From OFTM10 sp964196195 (GTDB taxonomy: Bacteria > Actinomycetota > Acidimicrobiia > Acidimicrobiales > Aldehydirespiratoraceae), in the NCBI GenBank assembly GCA_964196195.1, contig CAXMSE010000087.1:1-64000 (forward strand): a stretch of DNA of 64,000 nucleotides, read 5' to 3'. Position numbers and translations under genes: made by a program. Position 1 is the first letter of the stretch; every line of letters begins with the position of its first letter. The notes under the pieces are model-generated. The model was not told the DNA's origin. It did not search any database and saw nothing but the letters and a program-made list of their open reading frames with translations. This document shows, one piece after another, positions 28,001-35,473 of the stretch.

Positions 28001-28701
28001 TCTCCCAACCTCGTCGAGTTCTCACCACCCCCACCTGGAGTGGCTTGATCGGCAAGGGACGCGCCTACAGCCCGTTCACGCTCAATGTCGAACAGCTCGT
28101 GCCGTGGCGCACTCTCACCGGCCGTCAGCACTTCTATCTCGATCATGAAAAGTACATCGAGTGGGGAGAGCATCTGCCGGTCTACAAGCCCCGCCCCGAT
28201 CATGTGATGCTCTCAGAGACCGAGCAGTCTTTGGCCGAGGGGCAAGACGGCAAGCTGTTCAACTACATCACCCCTCACGGGAAATGGTCGATCCACTCGA
28301 CCTATGGCGACAACGAGCGGATGATGACCCTGTCGAGGGGCGGCTATCCGGTCTGGATCAACGCGAAGGACGCGGCCGGCCTCGGGATCGCCGACAACGA
28401 CTGGGTCGAGCTCTACAACGACAACGGTGTGTTCGTGCAGAGATGCACCACCTCGTCCCGAATCCCGGCGGGGACGGTATTCGTCTACCACGCGACCGAA
28501 CGAACGGTGGGAATTCCGATGTCGCCCAGACGCAACCAGAGGGCGGGCATGAACAACTCGCTCACCCGGACCCGTCTCAAGCCGGTACTGATGAGTGGCG
28601 GCTACGCCCAGTTCACCTACGCCTTCAACTACTGGGGACCCACCGGTGTCAACCGCGACACCTTCGTTTATCTGCGCCGGATCGACCGGCCCGACTACTA
28701 G
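25078..28701 (+). CDS. narG: Respiratory nitrate reductase, alpha subunit
   Basis: This 1207-residue catalytic subunit reduces nitrate to nitrite at a molybdo-bis(guanine dinucleotide) cofactor. The FS0 iron-sulfur ligands are visible as His35, Cys39, Cys43 and Cys78 (THGVNCTGSC and PRGCQRG). The molybdenum-ligand aspartate is Asp205 in FYDWYCDLPPASP. The N-terminus has no twin-arginine motif, which points to a cytoplasmic NarG as in E. coli. The length is close to the usual 1220-1250 residues. The ATG overlaps the cytochrome stop (ATGA), and narH follows after 9 bases. Confidence 0.97.
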   Translation: MTTEWIEEKVAPAERKWEEFYRNRFQHDKRVRTTHGVNCTGSCSWEVFVKDGIVTWELQATDYPQLEEGLPPYEPRGCQRGISYSWYLYSPIRVKYPYVRGVLVDMYREAKREYLGDPVDAWASIQNNPKWRTKYQQARGKGGFRRIGWDEALEIAAASTIHTMKQHGPDRVAGFSPIPAMSQISYAAGSRFMSLIGGVIMSFYDWYCDLPPASPEVWGEQTDVHESADWFNSRFIAVMGANLNMTRTPDTHFISEVRHAGAKLTVFAPDFSQVAKYADWWIPSTPGQDTAFWLAVDHVLLTEFYTERKVDYFQSYAKQYTDLPFLVEVDNGKAGKYLRAGTLAPYADVENPEWKLMVWDETTDAPRLPNGSIGDRWAVEDKGHWNLEMVDNVTGEEISPRLSFIEHHDDVAAIELEFFGSDGTITRSVPVRTVHTTDGPVTVTTVFDLLNARFGVDRGLKGYDAASYDDDDVPYTPAWQEQYTGIHRDTVVKYAREWGRNGELTEGKNMIIIGAGANHWYHNNLLYRSGIVALMLTGSVGVNGGGLAHYVGQEKLVNAASWASIAFGTDWGMAPRHQNTPSFHYVHSDQWRYERGYRDYDSLPDNHPDLHDHTIDHQARAVRQGWLPFFPQFKENPIEVVRKARRAGAETDEEITSYIVDRLKSRDLEFAIDDPDAPESWPRTWFIWRGNAIGTSAKGHEFFMRHYLGTHSTAIAAEPDDHGVAEVKVREDAPIGKMDLVVDLNFRMDTTALYSDLVLPAATWYEKDDLNSTDMHTFINPMQAAVPPAWESKSDWQIFAALAKKVSEMAGGRMPTVVEDVVMQPLVHDTPDELAQPTVADWRAGEVEAIPGKTMPRFKVLKRDLSQLYERQTSLGPGVRNNGVAAHGLRIQVEEFYDELARKQPDRRSGKDGEILRPSLERDREVCEAILALDPASNGELAHRAFEAEEAKTGRDLTHLAAGQRDTRMNFADLISQPRRVLTTPTWSGLIGKGRAYSPFTLNVEQLVPWRTLTGRQHFYLDHEKYIEWGEHLPVYKPRPDHVMLSETEQSLAEGQDGKLFNYITPHGKWSIHSTYGDNERMMTLSRGGYPVWINAKDAAGLGIADNDWVELYNDNGVFVQRCTTSSRIPAGTVFVYHATERTVGIPMSPRRNQRAGMNNSLTRTRLKPVLMSGGYAQFTYAFNYWGPTGVNRDTFVYLRRIDRPDY

Positions 28702-28710
28702 GAGCAAGCC

Positions 28711-30222
28711 ATGCGAGTACGAGCTCAGATGAGCATGCTCTTCCACCTCGACAAGTGCATCGGGTGTCACACGTGTTCGGTTGCGTGCAAAAACCTGTGG
28801 ACCGACCGCGAGGGTGCGGAATACATGTGGTGGAACAATGTCGAGACCCGCCCCGGCACCGGATACCCCACCGGCTGGGAGGATCAGGATCACTACAAGG
28901 GGGGCTGGCACCGCGACGAGAAGGGCCGGCTGAAGCTCACCTTGCATTCCAAGGCCGGAGGGCTCGGCAAGCTGTTCTACAACCCCTCTCTGCCTGAGCT
29001 CGACGACTACTACGATCCCTTCACGTTCAAGTACGGCGACCTGTTCGACACGCCTAGTTCCGATCACCAGCCCACCGCCGTGCCGATCTCGAAGATCACC
29101 GGCGAGCAGATGGAGATCAACAGTGGTCCCAACTGGGACGACGATCTCGGTGGCTCGGAGATCTACGCCCGTAACGATCCGTCGCTGGAGGGTGTCGACG
29201 ACACCGTGCGAGCCCAGATGGAAGAGATCGAGCGGGTTGTCTTCAACTACCTGCCCCGCATCTGCAACCACTGCCTCAACCCGGCGTGCGTCGCCGCCTG
29301 CCCGAGCGGAGCGATCTACAAGCGGGGTGAAGATGGCGTGGTGCTCGTCAACGAGGACAAGTGCCGCGGCTGGCGCATGTGTGTGGCCGCCTGTCCCTAC
29401 AAGAAGGTCTATTACAACTGGGGCACCGGCAAGTCCGAGAAGTGCATCCTGTGTTTCCCTCGCATGGAGACCGGTCAGGCGCCGGCCTGCGCCCATTCAT
29501 GCGTCGGACGGATCCGCTACATGGGAGTGCTGCTCTACGACGCCGACAAGATCGAAGAAGTGGTCTCGAGTCCCGACGACGAGCTGCTCGACGCCCAGAT
29601 GGATGCCATCCTCGATCCCCACGACGAACGCGTGATCACCGCGGCGAAGGCCGCAGGCATCGACGACGGGTGGATCGACTCCGCCCAACGTTCCCCGGTC
29701 TACAAGTTCGTCAAGGAGTGGGGCCTGGCGCTCCCTCTCCACCCGGAGTACCGCACCGCGGCGATGATGTTCTACGTGCCGCCCCTGTCGCCGGTGATGA
29801 GCACCATCGAACGCAACATGGTCAACCTCGACATCCCCGACGAGAGGGTCGACTTCGAACTTCTCGACGAGCTCGACAAGGCGCGCCTGCCGGTGCAGTA
29901 CCTTGCCAACCTGTTCTCGGTCGGCGACCAGGAACCGATCCGTGCCGCCCTACGCACCATGTTGGCGGTGCGAACCTACAAGCGGCGCCAGAGCGTGGAT
30001 AAGTCGATCGATGCGGGCACGATCGAGATGCTCGCTTCCGCCGGACTCACCGAGGAGCGGGCCGAGGACATCTACAAGCTCACCACGATCCCCACCCTCG
30101 ACGACCGGTTCGTGTTCCCGCCCTATCACCGGGAGATGTCGATCGAGGCCATGGAGGACGTGATGCTGCACAAGGGTGCGGCCGGGTTCGGGTCGCTCGA
30201 AGCTCCGAGGCGGGGGGCCTAG
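28711..30222 (+). CDS. narH: Respiratory nitrate reductase, beta subunit
   Basis: This 503-residue electron-transfer subunit has four cysteine groups for three 4Fe-4S clusters and one 3Fe-4S cluster: CIGCHTCSVACKN, CNHCLNPACVAACP, CRGWRMCVAACP and CILCFPRMETGQAPAC. The tryptophan in CRGW replaces one ligand, as expected for the 3Fe-4S cluster. AGGAGC before the ATG supports the start. It links NarG to the heme subunit NarI on the inner face of the membrane. Confidence 0.97.
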   Translation: MRVRAQMSMLFHLDKCIGCHTCSVACKNLWTDREGAEYMWWNNVETRPGTGYPTGWEDQDHYKGGWHRDEKGRLKLTLHSKAGGLGKLFYNPSLPELDDYYDPFTFKYGDLFDTPSSDHQPTAVPISKITGEQMEINSGPNWDDDLGGSEIYARNDPSLEGVDDTVRAQMEEIERVVFNYLPRICNHCLNPACVAACPSGAIYKRGEDGVVLVNEDKCRGWRMCVAACPYKKVYYNWGTGKSEKCILCFPRMETGQAPACAHSCVGRIRYMGVLLYDADKIEEVVSSPDDELLDAQMDAILDPHDERVITAAKAAGIDDGWIDSAQRSPVYKFVKEWGLALPLHPEYRTAAMMFYVPPLSPVMSTIERNMVNLDIPDERVDFELLDELDKARLPVQYLANLFSVGDQEPIRAALRTMLAVRTYKRRQSVDKSIDAGTIEMLASAGLTEERAEDIYKLTTIPTLDDRFVFPPYHREMSIEAMEDVMLHKGAAGFGSLEAPRRGA

Positions 30223-30741
30223 ATGCATCCCGCGAGCGTCGTTGCCTCGGGTTATCGGTATCCGTCACCCGATGCCCTCAGCACCCTCGGGGGTGTGGTC
30301 GAGTCTCTGCCTCGATCGCTGGCCCAGAGAGCTCTGACCGACTTCATCGATGAGGTTGGCCGGCTCGAGTTGGGCGAGTGGGAGGAACTCCACACCCGCA
30401 CCCTCGACCTATCTCCTGCGTTTGTGCCCTATGTCGGCCATGTCACCTGGGGAGAGAACTATCGCCGCGGCGAGTTCATGGCCGATCTGAAGGGCGACAT
30501 GAGGCGCCATGGTATAGACCTCAATGGCGAACTGCCCGACCACATCGAGCCGGTGCTGCGCTATGTGGCCGAGGCTCCCGAACCGCTCTCCGACCTGCTC
30601 GACGTTCTCGTGGGAGCGGTCACCAAGATGCAGTCGACGCTGGCGTCGGCCGACAAGCACAACCCCTACCGCCACCTGTTGGCCGCCACGCTCGCGGTGG
30701 TCGAAGACCTCAAGCCAGTCGTGATCGGAGTCAGACGATGA
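30223..30741 (+). CDS. narJ: Nitrate reductase assembly chaperone
   Basis: This 172-residue mostly helical protein belongs to the NarJ/TorD chaperone family. Recognisable segments are YRYPSPD near the start, the LDLSPAFVPYVGHVTWGENYRRGEFM region, and HNPYRHLL late. NarJ holds NarGH while the molybdenum cofactor and clusters are inserted. The ATG follows the narH TAG directly, and the 3' end overlaps narI by four bases. It is shorter than E. coli NarJ (about 236 residues), as is common outside enterobacteria. Confidence 0.9.
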   Translation: MHPASVVASGYRYPSPDALSTLGGVVESLPRSLAQRALTDFIDEVGRLELGEWEELHTRTLDLSPAFVPYVGHVTWGENYRRGEFMADLKGDMRRHGIDLNGELPDHIEPVLRYVAEAPEPLSDLLDVLVGAVTKMQSTLASADKHNPYRHLLAATLAVVEDLKPVVIGVRR

Positions 30742-31457
30742 CCGCCAATGAGATGCTCTTCGGCGTGTTCCCCTATGTGGCGGTGGCCCTGATGGTGGTC
30801 GTCGCCGTCATCCGATGGCGCCGCCATCCATTCTCGGTGTCGTCGCTGTCGTCCCAGCTGCTGGAGAGTCGGCGCCTCTACTGGGGGTCGATCCCGTTTC
30901 ACTGGGGAATCTCCCTGATTCTCACCGGGCATCTTCTCGCCCTGATCGTGCCGCGGGGATTCGAGTTGTGGAACGGTGAGCCGCTTCGGCTCTATCTACT
31001 GGAGGCGACCGGGTTGGCTCTCGGCCTGTGGGCTGCCTTCGGAATCTTCATGCTCGTCCATCGCCGCTACACCAACAGCCGGGTGAAGGCCGTCACCTCG
31101 CCGATGGATCAGCTGGTCCTTCTGGTAATCGGCGCCCAGATAGTCACCGGGATCTGGATAGCTGTGGGTTACCGCTGGGGCTCGTTCTGGGGCACATCGG
31201 TGTTCGTGCCCTACGTGCGTTCGGTCCTCGTCTTCGATCCCCAGCCGGAATACGTCGACCCCTTGCCCTTCGTGCTTCAGGCTCATGCTTTCCTATTCTG
31301 GGTGTTCCTGGCGGTCTTCTCATTCTCCCGACTGGTACACATCATCACCTTGCCGCTCGGCTATCTCACCAGGCCTTGGCAGAGGGTTGTCCGGATGCGC
31401 GAAACGCCGGCGGTCTATCACCCGGTAGCTGAGAAGCCGCTCGAGCGCACCCAGTGA
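30738..31457 (+). CDS. narI: Respiratory nitrate reductase, gamma subunit (cytochrome b)
   Basis: This 239-residue protein has five hydrophobic segments and oxidises quinol in the membrane. Four candidate heme b ligands are His55, His65, His183 and His201. Their spacing is very close to His56/66/187/205 of the E. coli protein, so both hemes should be present. The start overlaps narJ (ATGA); the long upstream open frame is just the shadow of narJ. It completes narGHJI. A GC-rich hairpin lies about 27 bases after the stop. Confidence 0.96.
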   Translation: MTANEMLFGVFPYVAVALMVVVAVIRWRRHPFSVSSLSSQLLESRRLYWGSIPFHWGISLILTGHLLALIVPRGFELWNGEPLRLYLLEATGLALGLWAAFGIFMLVHRRYTNSRVKAVTSPMDQLVLLVIGAQIVTGIWIAVGYRWGSFWGTSVFVPYVRSVLVFDPQPEYVDPLPFVLQAHAFLFWVFLAVFSFSRLVHIITLPLGYLTRPWQRVVRMRETPAVYHPVAEKPLERTQ

Positions 31458-31483
31458 GCCTCGCGGGCGGCCGCGCCGGGCAG

Positions 31484-31498
31484 GCGGCGAAGCGCCGC
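31484..31498 (+). terminator. Candidate terminator hairpin after narI
   Basis: GCGGCG and CGCCGC pair perfectly across an AAG loop. There is no T-run, so it would be an atypical terminator; its place at the end of the operon is the main support. Confidence 0.3.
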
Positions 31499-31511
31499 TA
31501 GCGTTGGTGTT

Positions 31512-31913
31512 GTGACCGAACTGGACGATCTCGTTCGACGCCTCGCCGAGGCCACCGATGAGCTACTCCGGCTCGAGACCGACGATTTTGAGCGACGCTT
31601 CGCGCTCGAGAAGGAACGCGACGAGCTACGGGCGCAAGCCGAGCGCTACCACCGGGGCAAGGACGAGCGGCGCACCGTGGTTGAGCTGGAGCGGGAGCTG
31701 AAGAGTCGTCAGCGTCAGCTCGACACTCTTCACGCGACGAAGATCAACATGACCTATCAGGCCAACAACGCCACCGGCGGCCATGTCGGTTCTATCGGTG
31801 CCGACCGGGGAGGCACACTCAACAATGCGTTGATGGGAGCCCAGGGTGCCGACTCGGTGATTGCGCGCATCGCTGAGCTTGAACAGGAACTGGCCCGCCG
31901 CTCGGGCACCTGA
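31512..31913 (+). CDS. Small coiled-coil protein
   Basis: This 133-residue protein starts at GTG. Residues from about 5 to 75 are almost wholly charged heptad-like sequence (LVRRLAEATDELLRLE..., KERDELRAQAERYHRG), predicting a coiled coil. A short glycine- and asparagine-rich stretch follows (QANNATGGHVGSIGADRGG), then a second short helix at the end. There is no signal peptide or membrane segment. I do not recognise the family. Its stop is four bases from the convergent aminotransferase. Confidence 0.65.
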   Translation: MTELDDLVRRLAEATDELLRLETDDFERRFALEKERDELRAQAERYHRGKDERRTVVELERELKSRQRQLDTLHATKINMTYQANNATGGHVGSIGADRGGTLNNALMGAQGADSVIARIAELEQELARRSGT

Positions 31914-31917
31914 GGGC

Positions 31918-33015
31918 TCAACCGGCGAGGGCCTCCTCGATGGCGCCGAGCAAGAAACTCACATTGCGCTCGCGGGCGGTGTGGCCCATACACCCGATCC
32001 GCCAGCCCTCACCGGCGAGCTCGCCGAGCCCACTTCCGAGTTCCAGGCCATAGCGACTGAGCAGGCGGCCGCGCACGTCGGCCTCGCTCACGCCGCCGGG
32101 TAGACGTTCGGCCGGCACTTTCACCGTTGTGAGCTGGGCCAGCCGGTGGCCTTCCTGGGCAAAGAGTTCGAGGCCGAGTTTCTCGAGGCCGGCCTGTAGC
32201 AATCGGCCGCACCGCTCGTGGCGGGCCTCGGCCTCCTCGAGTCCTTCGTCGAGCACCGCGCCGAGGCCGGCGTGGAGGCCGTAGATCATCGAGATCGGAG
32301 CGGTGTGGTGGTAGGCCCGCGCGCCGGACCCGGTGACATAGCCGGCGATCATGTTGAGGTCGAGGTACCAGGACTGGGGGGTGGGCACGATTGCTTCGAC
32401 CGCCCGCTCAGACACTGTGAGCGGTGCGAGGCCCGGCGGCACACCGAGGCATTTCTGGGTGCCGGAGTAGGCGATGTCGACGCCCCACTCGTCGATCTCG
32501 ACGCCACTGCCGCCGAGCGAGGTGACACAGTCGACCAACAAGAGGGCATCGCCCTTCTCTGCACCGAGCTGGGTGATATCACTGCGAACCCCCGTGGAGG
32601 TCTCGGCGTGAACCACCGCGATCAGCTTGGGGTCGGGGTGAGCAGCCAGGAGTCGGGCAGGGTCGACCGGTGTGCCCCACGGGAAGTCGACCCGAACCAC
32701 CTCGGCGCCGCAGCGGGCAGCCACATCACACAGGCGACCGCCGAAAACGCCATTGACACCGACAACCACAACGTCGCCGAGGGCCACGAAATTGACGACC
32801 GCAGCTTCCATGCCGGCCGATCCGGTGCCGGAGATGGGGAAGGTGAGAGCGTTCCGGGTGCGAAAGACAGCGCGGAGCCTCTCGTTGGTCTCGTCGAGGA
32901 GCTCGATGAATTCCGGGTCGAGATGGCCGAGCATCGGCCGCCCCATGGCGGCGAGCACTTCGGGGTAGGGGTTGCATGGGCCGGGGCCCATGAGTATGCG
33001 ATCAGTGGTAGGCAT
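31918..33015 (-). CDS. Class V aminotransferase, alanine/serine-glyoxylate type
   Basis: This 365-residue PLP enzyme has the AGXT layout: MGPGPCNPYPEV near the N-terminus, FPISGTGSAGMEAAV around residue 59, the PLP-binding lysine in SGTQKCLGVPPG, and a C-terminal RIGCMGHTAR. Such enzymes move an amino group between alanine or serine and glyoxylate, interconverting glyoxylate and glycine. It is divergent from the IclR gene, with 119 bases between starts. It lies beside betaine-catabolism genes, so a part in glycine metabolism downstream of demethylation is likely but unproven. Confidence 0.88.
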   Translation of the reverse strand: MPTTDRILMGPGPCNPYPEVLAAMGRPMLGHLDPEFIELLDETNERLRAVFRTRNALTFPISGTGSAGMEAAVVNFVALGDVVVVGVNGVFGGRLCDVAARCGAEVVRVDFPWGTPVDPARLLAAHPDPKLIAVVHAETSTGVRSDITQLGAEKGDALLLVDCVTSLGGSGVEIDEWGVDIAYSGTQKCLGVPPGLAPLTVSERAVEAIVPTPQSWYLDLNMIAGYVTGSGARAYHHTAPISMIYGLHAGLGAVLDEGLEEAEARHERCGRLLQAGLEKLGLELFAQEGHRLAQLTTVKVPAERLPGGVSEADVRGRLLSRYGLELGSGLGELAGEGWRIGCMGHTARERNVSFLLGAIEEALAG

Positions 33016-33134
33016 CGGAGGAGCCTAACCGCGGCTAACGGCTCACTTTCACACCCTCCGGTTCTCATGATGCGGGAATAGTTCGACACCGTTCCCATGG
33101 GTCGGTAACATCTCGACCCAGTGGGGGAGAGGCA

Positions 33135-33914
33135 TTGAGCACCGTTCAGAGTGTGGATAGGGCACTCGCCCTGTTGAGGGAGATCGCCGCAGCGTCTGGT
33201 GGACTGGTGGATCTCGCGGCGAGGGCCGATCTCGCCACCAGCACTGCTGCTCGCCTGCTGGCCACCCTCGAAGCTGCCGATGCGATACGTCGCGACGACA
33301 ACGGCATCTACTCCATCGGTGCGGCGATCCAGGCAATGTCGGGTCCTGGTGACGTCACCCGAACGCTCGAGACGGTCGTCCACCCCCATCTCGTCGAACT
33401 CGCGACCGAGCTCGACGAGGCTGTCTGTCTTGCCGTCGTGTCGAGCTACGAGACCGTCACCGTCGACCAGGTGGATGCGCCCAAACCGATCCAGGCCGAG
33501 AACTGGACGGGTACCCGCGTGCCGTTGCATGCGGGCGGCGCCGGGATCGTCGCCATGGCCACCTGGGACGACGACGAGGTCGAGGAGTATCTCGGCGGCG
33601 AGTTGGTGGCTTGCTCGGACAACACCGTCACCAACCCCGAGCGCCTACGTTCGCGTGTTCGCCAAGCGCGGATGCGGCGGGTCATGTGGACCCACGGGGA
33701 GTACGTCGACGGCCTCTCGTCCGCCTCGGCCGCCCTCCTCGACCCGTCAGGGCGCGCGGTGGGAGCCCTCTACACCTATGGGCCCAGCTATCGGTTTCCC
33801 GCCCGCGGTGGAGCCGATCAGGTTGCAAGTCTCGTTCTCGAACGCGCCGAGCGGATCTCCGCCGAACTCGGCAATTCGAGACGTGGTCCCGGCACCGTGA
33901 GCGAGGCATCATGA
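33135..33914 (+). CDS. IclR-family transcriptional regulator
   Basis: This 259-residue protein has an N-terminal winged helix (VQSVDRALALLREIAAASGGLVDL..., AARLLATLEAADAIRRDDNGIYSIG) and a C-terminal effector domain (about residues 80-250) with GTRVPLHAGGAG. TTG 33135 follows a GGGGAGAGG ribosome binding site. The stop overlaps the mttB-like gene (ATGA). It therefore heads the operon it probably controls, and may also control the divergent aminotransferase. The effector is unknown; a betaine or its product is a fair guess from context. Confidence 0.93.
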   Translation: MSTVQSVDRALALLREIAAASGGLVDLAARADLATSTAARLLATLEAADAIRRDDNGIYSIGAAIQAMSGPGDVTRTLETVVHPHLVELATELDEAVCLAVVSSYETVTVDQVDAPKPIQAENWTGTRVPLHAGGAGIVAMATWDDDEVEEYLGGELVACSDNTVTNPERLRSRVRQARMRRVMWTHGEYVDGLSSASAALLDPSGRAVGALYTYGPSYRFPARGGADQVASLVLERAERISAELGNSRRGPGTVSEAS

Positions 33915-35464
33915 CCGGCACCGTGGGTCCTCGCGAACGCCGCCGCCGAGGCAGTTCTCGCCGGGGACGGTCCGGTGCGCCGGTCGGTCCGTCCCAACCT
34001 CCATGGCGGCTTCACCAGCGAAGGATCGAGCCCACCAAGGTGGTCTCCGAGGATGAGCTCGAGTCGATCCATCTGGCCTCGCTCGAAGTCCTCCGCGACA
34101 CCGGCATCGACTTCCTTCATCCGCGTGCCCTGGAGATGTGGAGCGAGGCCGGGGCTCGCGTCGACGACCAGCGTGTGCGTTTCGACCCGGAACTGATCCT
34201 CGATCTCATCTCATCGGTGCCGGCTGAGTTCACGATGCACGCCCCCGACCCTCGGTTCGACTTCGAAGTGGGGGGTGATCACGTCGTGTTCGGGTCGGTC
34301 GCGAGTGCGCCCAACTTCGCCGACCGCGCTGGCGGGCGGCGCACCGGCAATCGCCACGACTTCCAGACCCTCATCAAGCTCTGTCAGTCTCTCAACATCA
34401 TCCAGACCCACGGTGGCTACCCGGTGGAGCCGATCGACATCCACCCGTCGATCCGGCACCTGGAGGCAACGCGCGACATCCTCACTCTCAGCGGCAAGGC
34501 CGTCAACGCCTACTCGCTCGGTGCCCAGCGCAACACCGACTGCCTGGAGATGGTCAGGATCGCTCGCGGCCTCTCCCACGACGAGGTCGACTCTCATCCG
34601 ATCGTACATTCGGTGATCAATGTGAGTTCGCCCCTGCGCCTCGATGTTTCGATGCTCGAGGGGATCTTGCAGTATTCCTCCCGCAACCAGGTGATCATCC
34701 TCACCCCGTTCACCCTCGCGGGAGCGATGGCGCCGGTCACCATCGCCGGTGCGGTGGTGCAACAAAACGCCGAAGCCCTCGCCGGTATCGCCTTCACCCA
34801 GCTCGTCCGTCGCGGGGCGCCGGTGCTCTACGGCGGCTTCACCTCCAACGTCGATATGAGATCCGGCGCTCCGGCGTTCGGGACCCCCGAATACATGCAG
34901 TCGGCGATGCTCGGCGGACAGCTGGCCCGGCGCTACGGCCTGCCCTACCGGTCGTCCAACGCGTGTGCTGCCAACGCCATCGACACCCAGGCCGGTTACG
35001 AGAGTGTCTTCTCCCTCTGGGGCGCGATCATGGGCGGAGCCAACCTGATCTACCACGGCGCGGGATGGATGGAGGGTGGGCTCCATGCCAGTCCCGAGAA
35101 GATGGTTATCGACGCCGACCTGCTGCAAATGGTGGCCACCTTCCTCCAACCTCTGGTGGTCGACGACGCATCGCTGGCTCTCGATGCGATCGCGGAGGTG
35201 GGGCCGGGAGGTCACTTCTTTGGCACCCAGCACACCCAGGACCGCTACCGCGACGCCTTCTACAGCCCCATGATCTCGGACTGGCGCAACTATGAGAGCT
35301 GGGAGGAAGCAGGCTCGCCCACTGCGCTCGACCACGCCCAACGTGTGGCCGACGATCTTCTCACCCACTATGAACCACCTACCCTCGCTGCCGGGGTCCG
35401 TGAGGAGCTCGACGACTTCGTCGACCGTCGGATCGCCGAGGGTGGCGTCGCCACCGACTACTAG
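33911..35464 (+). CDS. MttB-family (non-pyrrolysine) methyltransferase, first copy
   Basis: This 517-residue protein belongs to the trimethylamine methyltransferase superfamily. Members move a methyl group from a quaternary or tertiary amine to a corrinoid protein. Typical segments are NIIQTHGGYPVEP, INVSSPLRLDVSML, SGAPAFGTPEYMQ and GGANLIYHGAGWMEGG. No in-frame UAG is used, so it belongs with MtgB-like enzymes rather than pyrrolysine-containing MttB. The N-terminus is an arginine- and glycine-rich tail of about 30 residues. It is coupled to the IclR gene and followed nine bases later by a Rieske oxygenase. The substrate is probably a betaine. Confidence 0.88.
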   Translation: MTGTVGPRERRRRGSSRRGRSGAPVGPSQPPWRLHQRRIEPTKVVSEDELESIHLASLEVLRDTGIDFLHPRALEMWSEAGARVDDQRVRFDPELILDLISSVPAEFTMHAPDPRFDFEVGGDHVVFGSVASAPNFADRAGGRRTGNRHDFQTLIKLCQSLNIIQTHGGYPVEPIDIHPSIRHLEATRDILTLSGKAVNAYSLGAQRNTDCLEMVRIARGLSHDEVDSHPIVHSVINVSSPLRLDVSMLEGILQYSSRNQVIILTPFTLAGAMAPVTIAGAVVQQNAEALAGIAFTQLVRRGAPVLYGGFTSNVDMRSGAPAFGTPEYMQSAMLGGQLARRYGLPYRSSNACAANAIDTQAGYESVFSLWGAIMGGANLIYHGAGWMEGGLHASPEKMVIDADLLQMVATFLQPLVVDDASLALDAIAEVGPGGHFFGTQHTQDRYRDAFYSPMISDWRNYESWEEAGSPTALDHAQRVADDLLTHYEPPTLAAGVREELDDFVDRRIAEGGVATDY

Positions 35465-35473
35465 GACCTCCTC

